Shown here: piece by piece, positions 18,595 through 25,538 of the stretch
How positions within the stretch are numbered: position 1 is the stretch's first letter
Layout: the number at the start of each line of letters is the position of its first letter
Assembly: GCA_943846615.1 (NCBI GenBank)
Contig: OX044354.1
Coordinates: 810,359 to 874,358 of the forward strand
Length of the DNA: 64,000 nucleotides
Source: an uncultured Amylibacter sp.
Lineage (GTDB): Bacteria; Pseudomonadota; Alphaproteobacteria; Rhodobacterales; Rhodobacteraceae
Direction of reading: 5' to 3'
Program-made: the position numbers and the translations under genes
The notes under the pieces: model-generated
What the model saw: the letters and a program-made list of their open reading frames with translations, nothing else
Told to the model about the DNA's origin: nothing
Databases searched by the model: none

Positions 18595-18786
18595 CTAAAA
18601 ACGGGCACTCTCTAGATATGCCCGTGTGTGGGCTGTCTCACGCAAACCTTCGCCTGCGTGTTGGTCGAGCGTATCGGCAGCAACTGCTTCGCCCGTCAAG
18701 GCAACTGCAGCGGCTGGCGCTGTCGCGGCGGCCATTTTCAGAAAATCACGACGGCTATTGCCCTCGTTTTCGTCCTTTTTGGTCAT
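18595..18786 (-). CDS. Formate dehydrogenase-region TAT-signal mini-protein
   Basis: A 63-residue protein consisting of little more than a twin-arginine signal (NSRRDFLKMAAATAPAAAVA) and a short tail ending in ARAYL-like TRAYLESARF. Small proteins of this type are known as the formate dehydrogenase region TAT target family (sometimes fdhX) and occur next to fdh genes in many proteobacteria. The function is unknown; a role in co-export or in membrane association of the FDH has been suggested by context only. It lies 114 bases upstream of fdhA and 51 bases downstream of the chaperone gene. Confidence 0.85.
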   Translation of the reverse strand: MTKKDENEGNSRRDFLKMAAATAPAAAVALTGEAVAADTLDQHAGEGLRETAHTRAYLESARF

Positions 18787-18837
18787 TCGACTTCTCCTTC
18801 ATTATGATCAGCAATTGCCGATCGGTTAAAACGGCAA

Positions 18838-19479
18838 CTAGGTTGCCATCATTCTAAATGCTTCTTGTTCGATCTCGATAAACGCCCTTCCAATCGCACC
18901 TATAGGCGCATAAAAAACAGAGTTTTTTGCGCCCTCTAAGTCCGAAAAGAAGTGACCAGCCCATGGGCCGATATGACGGTTAAAGAAATCACGCTGTTGG
19001 CTTAGGCTCGCTGGCTCGCCAAAACGCCCCGTAATCATGCCCGCCATCATTTCCAGCAGGCTCGCGATGTTGTCTTCAGGTTCGTATACATTCGCGGAAC
19101 GTTCGATCTGCAATGACGCCATGTCGTTGCGCAATAACGCCAGCGGTTTTTCGTTCAAGAAACCGGTCAGATAAAAGCTGGCGTATGGCAACAATTCACC
19201 GCGCCCAACACCAATAAACAAAGCGTTGAATTCCGATGTCACTGATTTTTCATTCTGCGATGACGCCACGCGTGACAGGGATTTAAACCCCGTCCCAAGA
19301 TCACTCTCATCACCTTTTAATTCGGTGGTCTTCTTAATCAGCTCTTTGGTTGGCGGGTTGGACAATGCAACCGATAGGTAATCGTAGAGATCCGCGCGCA
19401 GCTTATCTTCTTCTGCTACTTGGGTATTTGATGCACTTGCCAGCACTCTATCCTCCTGTGTGTTCGACAACGTCGACAT
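18838..19479 (-). CDS. TorD/DmsD-family chaperone for formate dehydrogenase
   Basis: Cytoplasmic all-helical chaperone of the TorD family, 213 residues, expected to bind the Tat signal of FdhA or the mini-protein and hold export until the molybdopterin cofactor is inserted. Family hallmarks are LRADLYDYLSVALSNPP near the N-terminus, EFNALFIGVGRGELLPYASFYLTG in the middle (the Y-x3-LF-G-h-G pattern of 17-20 residues), and the late HIGPWAGHFFSDLE. The start ATG overlaps the stop of the DUF3306 gene by one base. That coupling and the position just before fdhA support an FDH-specific role. Confidence 0.88.
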   Translation of the reverse strand: MSTLSNTQEDRVLASASNTQVAEEDKLRADLYDYLSVALSNPPTKELIKKTTELKGDESDLGTGFKSLSRVASSQNEKSVTSEFNALFIGVGRGELLPYASFYLTGFLNEKPLALLRNDMASLQIERSANVYEPEDNIASLLEMMAGMITGRFGEPASLSQQRDFFNRHIGPWAGHFFSDLEGAKNSVFYAPIGAIGRAFIEIEQEAFRMMAT

Positions 19480-20096
19480 TAAACCTGTGCTTCGATAACG
19501 AAGCGCATTCTTTTCTTGGGGGCGAACATGATGTCTGCCTCCGTCGTTTCTTCAATTGTTTCTTGATCCAGTGCTTCCGCTTCGATCTCCTCTACGGCGT
19601 CAGCCTTGAGTTCAGGCGTTGGCTCTTGGGTAATCTCTTCTTGCGGGTCTAAAACGGGCTCAGGGGCGTCATCTCTCGCTTCCGCCTCTTCGGCTTTGCG
19701 CGCTTCTTCCATCACATGTTTCAACATGCCTTTGCCAACCTGATACGCAGATTGGATATTCTCTACTGCCATCGCGCTGTCTGTGAAATCTTCGCCATAA
19801 TCAACCAGCATATCTAGATTGGCCAATTTCGGATCGCTCAACCACAATTTACGCAACGCTTTGTTGCGAATGCGTGTAGGAACGGCCTTGGACATGAATG
19901 CGGAAAAATCGTCACCTGCGACCAATGTCTCTGGATCTTGTAATCCCAACTCTTCCAATATCTCTTCGTCGGATTGCTCTTCTAGCGCTTCAAGTTTCTC
20001 TGCATCTTCAATCGCGGTTTCTTGCGCAATTTCTGCTGCGACTTCTGCCTCTACGGCTTGCTTGCGACGGATCCAGAAGTTCTCTGTATTACTCAT
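19479..20096 (-). CDS. DUF3306 domain protein of the fdh cluster
   Basis: A 205-residue acidic protein of the DUF3306 family. The N-terminus NFWIRRKQAVEAE is typical, followed by a glutamate-rich stretch and a conserved core (IRNKALRKLWLSDPKLANLD, residues about 75-95). The C-terminal half is low-complexity, rich in Glu, Ala and Pro, and probably disordered. No enzymatic motif is visible. It overlaps the DUF3305 gene by four bases and the chaperone gene by one, forming a tightly coupled trio upstream of fdhA. The family is almost always found beside fdh genes, so a role in FDH assembly is likely but unproven. Confidence 0.82.
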   Translation of the reverse strand: MSNTENFWIRRKQAVEAEVAAEIAQETAIEDAEKLEALEEQSDEEILEELGLQDPETLVAGDDFSAFMSKAVPTRIRNKALRKLWLSDPKLANLDMLVDYGEDFTDSAMAVENIQSAYQVGKGMLKHVMEEARKAEEAEARDDAPEPVLDPQEEITQEPTPELKADAVEEIEAEALDQETIEETTEADIMFAPKKRMRFVIEAQV

Positions 20097-20659
20097 TGAA
20101 TGAAACCCCCTGCCTTACGAACAGGTGCGCGGTAGACATCTGTGGTTTGCTTGATACGACGATCACCAATGCCATCTTCTTTCAGGTCGGTGCGTTTCTT
20201 GTCACGCTTGCGCTTGATGAATTCTTCTTCTTCATGATGCTTTTCGATATAATTGGCGACCCATGCAATCATTGGCGCGGGCATCGGGATCGGTTCGACA
20301 ACCTCTTCGCCAGTGTCCATGTAATCCTGCGCTTCAAATGGCGACGCTGTCACCAACAACAAATCCACATCGCCCAACTCGTCATTTGTTCCAGCGTTGC
20401 GCATCACCACATACACCATCGGCACATCACTTGCTAATCCGCTGATGTAGGCATCTGTGTCTGTGCGATGTAATTCCAGAGATCGCGTACCTGCATGGTA
20501 TTCGACCGCATCTCCTTCGCGACGCATCTCTAACCAATCCGCTTGCCCTGCCCCTGGCAGGACGGCAACGGCTTGCCAATTCCACTTTGCCCATTTGGTA
20601 ACACCTGGTGTCTTACGCACCACGACGCCCACGGGCATTGAAATCGATTGCGGGTTCAT
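20093..20659 (-). CDS. DUF3305 domain protein of the fdh cluster
   Basis: A 188-residue protein of the DUF3305 family. The start is the ATG at 20657-20659 (MNPQSISMPVGVVV), preceded by GGGAGGACAGGA, a very good ribosome site; an upstream in-frame start at 20680 would overlap that site. The core has KWAKWNWQAVAVLPG and a small beta-rich domain ending near residue 110, followed by a basic, charged tail (KRKRDKKR). No catalytic motif is visible. It is the first gene of the minus-strand fdh transcript, divergent from the polyferredoxin at 21068. Confidence 0.82.
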   Translation of the reverse strand: MNPQSISMPVGVVVRKTPGVTKWAKWNWQAVAVLPGAGQADWLEMRREGDAVEYHAGTRSLELHRTDTDAYISGLASDVPMVYVVMRNAGTNDELGDVDLLLVTASPFEAQDYMDTGEEVVEPIPMPAPMIAWVANYIEKHHEEEEFIKRKRDKKRTDLKEDGIGDRRIKQTTDVYRAPVRKAGGFIQ

Positions 20660-21067
20660 TCCTGTCCTCCCAAACAGCACGATCCTGTAAAATCCTCCGA
20701 TCGTTAACTAACGTTAGAACGCGAAAATCACCTTCGCCAACCATAGATTTGCAAAAACTGTTAACAATCGAACAGAAATCGACATCACGGTCATAAAGTC
20801 TACTTTTGAGAATTCTGAAATGGCCAAAAGGGACAAAATGTCCACATGAATTTTCGCAATTATATATCGCATTTTTTGAATATAAATTCTTTCGAATCAA
20901 ATCATGAAATCAGCCTGTGAAATCACTGACCTTTAAAAATTTTGAAAAATGATTTTCTGGAATTTTGGGAAATATTGTCCCTTTACCTATCCGAATTTTC
21001 ATGACTATTTAAGCCAGAGTTAACAACGAATGCGTTCCATTCCCAGCCAGAAAGCCAGGAAAAATAC
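20660..21067. promoter_or_regulatory. Divergent fdh control region with two GGGACA-N3-TGTCCC palindromes
   Basis: A 408-base, AT-rich region separates the two halves of the fdh cluster and must contain both promoters. Two matching inverted repeats stand out: GGGACA-AAA-TGTCCA at 20830-20844 and GGGAAA-TAT-TGTCCC at 20967-20981. Each has five of six symmetric positions, and together they give the consensus GGGACA-N3-TGTCCC. Their centres are 137 bp apart, close to thirteen turns. A further perfect palindrome CTAACGTTAG is at 20706-20715. No sigma-54 element (TGGCAC-N5-TTGC) was seen. The long AT-rich stretches may form bent DNA. Confidence 0.45.
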
Positions 21068-23026
21068 ATGACTAAGACATTGATTTTATGTGATTGTTCC
21101 AAATCACAGGCGGTTGACGCCAACGCATTCGATACCATCGAGGGTATCACCTGTTCGAGAATTCATACGGGCCTTTGTATGCATCAAACGGGTGACGCCG
21201 CGAAACTTTTGAAATCTGAAAACGCGATTGTAGCGTGTTTACAAGAGCGTGAATTATTCGAAGAATTGGCCGACGAATTACAAGTTTCACCACCCGCGTT
21301 TTTGGACATCCGCGACCGCGCTGGATGGTCAGATCAGGGCAAAAATGCGGGCCCCAAAATGGCCGCATTGCTTGCTGATGCAATGCTGGAAAAACCGCTC
21401 GAAAAGACTATGGATGTCGTTTCCGAGGGTGTTTGTTTAATCATTGGCCCGTCCGAAATTACCTTGTCCGCCGCCAAACAATTGAGCGGATATTTAAGCG
21501 TAACAGCACTGCTGACGGACATCCCCGATGGCCCCTTCAGCCGTGATTACGATGTTATCCTAGGCGAACTAAAATCCGCGTCTGGCACACTGGGAAACTT
21601 TGACGTTCGTATAAACAAGTTCCAAGAACTTTCAAAAATGGGCCGCGGCGAAATGGGTTTTACCGACCCACAAAACGGTGCGGGATCACAATGTGACATT
21701 ATTTTGGACCTAACCGGTGGCATCCCATTGTTCCCCGCCCCTGAAAAAAGGGACGGTTATTTCCGCCCAGACCCCAGTGATCCAAAGCTCGTTGCGGCAA
21801 GTATTTTCGAGGCATCACACACGATCGGAACCTTCGAAAAACCGCTGTATCTGAAATATGACGCAAACACATGCGCCCATTCACGGGCTCAACAAACGGG
21901 TTGTAGCAACTGTTTGGACATTTGCCCAACAGGCGCAATCACACCAGATGGCGACAATATTTTGATCGATCCAATGGCCTGTGCAGGCTGTGGCGCATGT
22001 TCTGCATTGTGCCCATCTAGCGCGATCACATATGACGCCCCACCTGTTTCATTCCTGTTTCGTCGCATTCAAATCCTTGCTGAATCCTTCGCCAAGGCGG
22101 GTGGAACATCACCCCAACTGTTGGTTCATGACGCCGAATTTGGCGGTGAAATGATATCTCTGGCTGCGCGGTTCGGTCGTGGCCTGCCCGCAAATGTGAT
22201 CCCACTAGAGGTGGATGCCCTAACTGGCTTTGGTCACGCGGAAATGTTGGCGGCATTAGGAACAGGTTTCACCAATGTTCACGTCCTGATCGCACCAAAA
22301 ACCGAAACAGAGGTGGTTGCAGGCCAAGCAGAGATCGTGAATGCGATCGCTGGCGCACCGCAAATCACGTTGATCGACGAGAATGATCCAGATGCATTTT
22401 GTGACATTCTGTATAACACCGACGCCTACGACCCCGTCGAAAACACGATCCTGCCTATCGGCGGTCGCCGCGATGTCACCCGCTTGGCGGCTAAAGCATT
22501 GCAACCCGACATCGATGCACCTATCGCATTGCCCGAAAACGCGCCATATGGTGCCGTAGTTGTTGATAACGAGGCATGCACGCTCTGCCTGTCATGCGCA
22601 TCACTGTGCCCATCGGGAGCATTGGGCGACAACCCAGACATGCCACAACTACGCTTCCAAGAGGCCGCATGTTTACAATGTGGCATCTGCGAAACGGTCT
22701 GCCCCGAAAACGCAATTACATTACAACCACAACTGGATTTGGACGACAGCGCATTTAACCAAGATGTGCTGCACGAAGAAGAACCATACCCATGTATCGA
22801 ATGCGGTGCATTATTCGGCGTAAAGTCCACCATTGATCGCATCGTAAAACAGCTGGAAGGCAAGCATTCCATGTTTTCAAGCGCGGGTTCAGGCAATCTG
22901 ATCAAAATGTGCGACAACTGCCGCATCAACGCGCAATACCACAGCAAAGACAATCCATTTCAGGGCGGCGAGCGGCCACGTGTTCGCACAACTGATGACT
23001 ATCTAAAGGTCCGCAAGGATCACTAA
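21068..23026 (+). CDS. Cytoplasmic polyferredoxin-like 4Fe-4S protein of the fdh cluster
   Basis: A 652-residue soluble protein with two double-cluster ferredoxin regions. The first, residues about 275-320, contains CSNCLDICPTGAI and CAGCGACSALCPSSAI. The second, about 498-550, contains CTLCLSCASLCPSGAL and CLQCGICETVCPENAI. The C-terminus adds CIECG and MCDNCR, a possible zinc or Fe-S pair. The N-terminal 260 residues begin TLILCDCSKSQAV and lack a recognised enzyme motif. No signal peptide is visible. It heads the plus-strand accessory operon. Homologues are annotated only as 4Fe-4S binding proteins beside fdh; electron transfer or Fe-S delivery during FDH maturation is my inference. Confidence 0.85.
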   Translation: MTKTLILCDCSKSQAVDANAFDTIEGITCSRIHTGLCMHQTGDAAKLLKSENAIVACLQERELFEELADELQVSPPAFLDIRDRAGWSDQGKNAGPKMAALLADAMLEKPLEKTMDVVSEGVCLIIGPSEITLSAAKQLSGYLSVTALLTDIPDGPFSRDYDVILGELKSASGTLGNFDVRINKFQELSKMGRGEMGFTDPQNGAGSQCDIILDLTGGIPLFPAPEKRDGYFRPDPSDPKLVAASIFEASHTIGTFEKPLYLKYDANTCAHSRAQQTGCSNCLDICPTGAITPDGDNILIDPMACAGCGACSALCPSSAITYDAPPVSFLFRRIQILAESFAKAGGTSPQLLVHDAEFGGEMISLAARFGRGLPANVIPLEVDALTGFGHAEMLAALGTGFTNVHVLIAPKTETEVVAGQAEIVNAIAGAPQITLIDENDPDAFCDILYNTDAYDPVENTILPIGGRRDVTRLAAKALQPDIDAPIALPENAPYGAVVVDNEACTLCLSCASLCPSGALGDNPDMPQLRFQEAACLQCGICETVCPENAITLQPQLDLDDSAFNQDVLHEEEPYPCIECGALFGVKSTIDRIVKQLEGKHSMFSSAGSGNLIKMCDNCRINAQYHSKDNPFQGGERPRVRTTDDYLKVRKDH

Positions 23027-23052
23027 TACAATACGGTTCTAGGGGACAAAAA

Positions 23053-23259
23053 ATGAGTGACGAAGATTTCAACATGACAATGCGTAAATTCCTGAAACAG
23101 GTGGGTGTTACATCACAACAAGCCATCGAAGAGGCCATGCGCACAGCGGGCCAAGACGCAACGGCCGGTAAATCGTTCAACGCCAAAGTGGTGTTGACTG
23201 TGGATGGCTTGGATATCGAACATGTTGTTCAAGGCAGCATAGTAGGGAAAAGCGCATGA
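23053..23259 (+). CDS. DUF6494 family small protein
   Basis: A 68-residue protein (MSDEDFNMTMRKFLKQVG start) belonging to the small DUF6494 family, which travels with Mrp-type ATPases in fdh clusters. It is predicted to have a helical N-terminal half (KQVGVTSQQAIEEAMR) and a short beta part (NAKVVLTVDGLDIEHVVQG). There is no known function. It is preceded by AGGGGAC and overlaps the Mrp gene by four bases (ATGA), so translation is coupled. It may be a partner or adaptor of the Mrp ATPase. Confidence 0.8.
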   Translation: MSDEDFNMTMRKFLKQVGVTSQQAIEEAMRTAGQDATAGKSFNAKVVLTVDGLDIEHVVQGSIVGKSA

Positions 23260-24323
23260 GCGTAACACGTGAAGTCGTCCTAGACGTTCTGGGTAAAATT
23301 AACGACCCCATCAGTGGCAAGGACATCGTCACCGCAGGATTAGTTCGCGCGTTGACAGTAAACGACGGTTCTATCCGCTTTGTTTTGGAGATCGATCCCG
23401 CACGATCCAAAGCGATGGAAGAGGTTCAAAAGCAAGCACAAACAGCGTTGGAAGCATTGGACGGAGCCAACGAAGTGTCCGTCATTATGACAGCGCACAG
23501 TGCGGCACCAGCCCCGCCCGATTTGGGTGGTGGTAAAAAATCAGAACCATCTGGCCCACAAAAAATCCCTGGCATTGATCGTATCATCGCCGTGGCCTCT
23601 GGTAAGGGTGGCGTTGGGAAATCCACCGTATCTGCAAACCTCGCAGCCGCATTGGCCGCCGAAGGACGTAAGGTCGGCCTGTTGGACGCGGACGTATATG
23701 GCCCATCACAGCCTCGTATGCTGGGCATCTCTGGCCGTCCATCATCGCCTGATGGCACTACCATTCTGCCCCTGCGCAACCACGGTGTTACCCTGATGTC
23801 CATCGGTCTGATGACAAACGAAGACGAGGCCGTCGTTTGGCGTGGCCCGATGTTAATGGGCGCATTGCAACAAATGATGAGCCAAGTACAATGGGGCGCA
23901 TTAGATGTGTTAATCGTCGACCTGCCACCGGGCACAGGGGATGTGCAAATGACTCTGGCTCAAAAGGCCGAAGTTACAGGTGCAGTAATCGTATCCACAC
24001 CCCAAGATGTTGCCTTAATCGATGCTCGTAAGGCATTGGATATGTTTGATAAACTTGGCACCCCCATCGTTGGAATGATCGAAAACATGTCCACGCACAT
24101 CTGTTCGCAATGCGGCAACGAGGAACATGTATTTGGGCACGGTGGTGTCGCCACTGAAGCCGAAAAACTGGGCACACCATTGATGGGGGAAATTCCATTG
24201 AATATCGATATCCGCCTTGCCAGTGACGGCGGTGCCCCTATTGTTGTATCGAAACCAAACTCGAAACATGCGCAGGCGTTCCGCACAATTGCGCGCAAGA
24301 TGATTGATGACGGATACGCATGA
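23256..24323 (+). CDS. Mrp/ApbC-family Fe-S carrier ATPase
   Basis: Cytoplasmic P-loop ATPase of the Mrp/NBP35 family, which carries [4Fe-4S] clusters to apoproteins; 355 residues. Residues 1-90 form an MIP18/DUF59-type domain (VLDVLGKINDPISGKDIV). The deviant Walker A is GKGGVGKST, Walker B-like is VLIVDLPPGTGDVQ, and the cluster-binding pair is CSQCG near residue 285. Its location between DUF6494 and DUF4444 genes, each overlapping by four bases, suggests a dedicated role in loading the many clusters of the FDH or of the 652-residue ferredoxin. A general Mrp may exist elsewhere in the genome. Confidence 0.92.
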   Translation: MSVTREVVLDVLGKINDPISGKDIVTAGLVRALTVNDGSIRFVLEIDPARSKAMEEVQKQAQTALEALDGANEVSVIMTAHSAAPAPPDLGGGKKSEPSGPQKIPGIDRIIAVASGKGGVGKSTVSANLAAALAAEGRKVGLLDADVYGPSQPRMLGISGRPSSPDGTTILPLRNHGVTLMSIGLMTNEDEAVVWRGPMLMGALQQMMSQVQWGALDVLIVDLPPGTGDVQMTLAQKAEVTGAVIVSTPQDVALIDARKALDMFDKLGTPIVGMIENMSTHICSQCGNEEHVFGHGGVATEAEKLGTPLMGEIPLNIDIRLASDGGAPIVVSKPNSKHAQAFRTIARKMIDDGYA

Positions 24324-25051
24324 CACCAGAACCAACGTTCCCACCCCTGTTATCGGGCGAACCCGTCGCAAACCATATCGATCCATTTGATAAAGCAATA
24401 TCAATGGCCACTTTGGGGTGTGACGCAGGTACAATCGTTTACAACATTTCAACGGAATACCTTCGGGCCGCATTTATCTTTGCGCCCGAAGTCACGCTGG
24501 AACATGCGGTTGCGATGCAGATTGCCTGTGGCATCGGTTATTCCAATGCCCTTGGCGCATTGGCCCCACCAGAGGTTGCGGTGCATTTAGATTGGCAAGG
24601 CCAGATCATGGTTAACGGTGCCACCTGTGGCCAGCTGCAAATCGCTGCCGATTGCACTGACCCCGCGCAACATGCCGATTGGCTGGTCGTGGGTTTGACG
24701 ATCCCTCTTGTCCCTGCAGATGATCACGGTGGTGGCGACACACCGGATCAAACAACTCTTCTCCAAGAGGGGTGTATCGAGGTCGACCCGACACGTCTGC
24801 TTGAAAGCTGGTCGCGCCACTCTCTGGTGTGGATCAATCGCTGGTCAGAGGAAGGCACAGCACCGCTGCACGCGGAATGGCGTTCAATGGCCCAAGGCAT
24901 GGGCGAAGACATTACCATCAAACATAAGGGTGCGGACCTGTCTGGCACCTTCCTTGGCATCGACGAAGCCTTTGGTATGTTGGTACGCACCGATGACACA
25001 ACCACACTGGTTCCTCTTACATCCCTCTTAAAAAACGAGACCGCATCATGA
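24320..25051 (+). CDS. Biotin/lipoate-ligase-like DUF4444 protein
   Basis: A 243-residue protein related to biotin/lipoate protein ligases with a C-terminal DUF4444 domain. The N-terminal part resembles a lipoyl/biotinyl transferase fold (AVAMQIACGIGYSNAL and VHLDWQGQIMVNG, reminiscent of KWPND-type loops), but the typical GRG/RRGGGG ligase motif is absent. Residues 190-240 (HKGADLSGTFLGIDEAFGML) resemble the C-terminal SH3-like domain of BirA. It overlaps its neighbours by four bases on both sides. A classical ligase activity seems doubtful; binding or transferring a cofactor within FDH maturation is inference from context. Confidence 0.75.
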   Translation: MTPEPTFPPLLSGEPVANHIDPFDKAISMATLGCDAGTIVYNISTEYLRAAFIFAPEVTLEHAVAMQIACGIGYSNALGALAPPEVAVHLDWQGQIMVNGATCGQLQIAADCTDPAQHADWLVVGLTIPLVPADDHGGGDTPDQTTLLQEGCIEVDPTRLLESWSRHSLVWINRWSEEGTAPLHAEWRSMAQGMGEDITIKHKGADLSGTFLGIDEAFGMLVRTDDTTTLVPLTSLLKNETAS

Positions 25052-25527
25052 AGTTGGCAAGAACAATCCATTTCGACGAAAGTGACCGCAATGTTTTTCA
25101 TTATGCCGCCCGCACGGGTGAATGGGCCATCAGTGGCGGGTTCGAGTTTTCTGATTGGTCAGAGGCGGATTTAAAGGGAAAAAACCGTCAGGCCTTCAAC
25201 AATGGCTGGCTGGGGCTGGATACATTTGGGCGTGCGACGTTTGTGGCCGTAACGCAGATCGAACAAACTGAACTGGATGGTTTAACCAAACGCTTGGCTC
25301 AACACTTTGTGGATATGTACGGCGCACCGTCAATCGATGCCGCAATGCCAATCGCTCAACAGGAAATGGAACACGCCCAGGATCTATGCGATGATCACGA
25401 ACCAAATACATTGATCGCAATCACCCGTGAATTAACACCGGCGGGCGTAAATGAACAATTCCGCACCATCAAAACCGAAGACGCCGATCTCGCGCAATTC
25501 GCAATCCATGGATCGTTGGACGAATAA
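25048..25527 (+). CDS. DUF6505 family protein
   Basis: A 159-residue soluble protein of the DUF6505 family (start MKLARTIHFDESDRNVF). Aromatic segments GEWAISGGFEFSDWSEADL and WLGLDTFGRATFVAVTQI are typical, followed by a helical part. No catalytic motif or metal site is evident. It is the last gene of the plus-strand fdh accessory operon, overlapping the DUF4444 gene by four bases and ending 11 bases before the convergent histidine kinase stop. The function is unknown; conservation of its position beside fdh genes is the only clue. Confidence 0.8.
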   Translation: MKLARTIHFDESDRNVFHYAARTGEWAISGGFEFSDWSEADLKGKNRQAFNNGWLGLDTFGRATFVAVTQIEQTELDGLTKRLAQHFVDMYGAPSIDAAMPIAQQEMEHAQDLCDDHEPNTLIAITRELTPAGVNEQFRTIKTEDADLAQFAIHGSLDE

Positions 25528-25538
25528 TTCGCGTACGA

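Noticed and set aside
20660..21067. Possible sigma-54 promoter for the fdh genes
   Set aside because: No TGGCAC-N5-TTGC-like element was found on either strand, and the adjacent NtrC-type regulator lacks GAFTGA.
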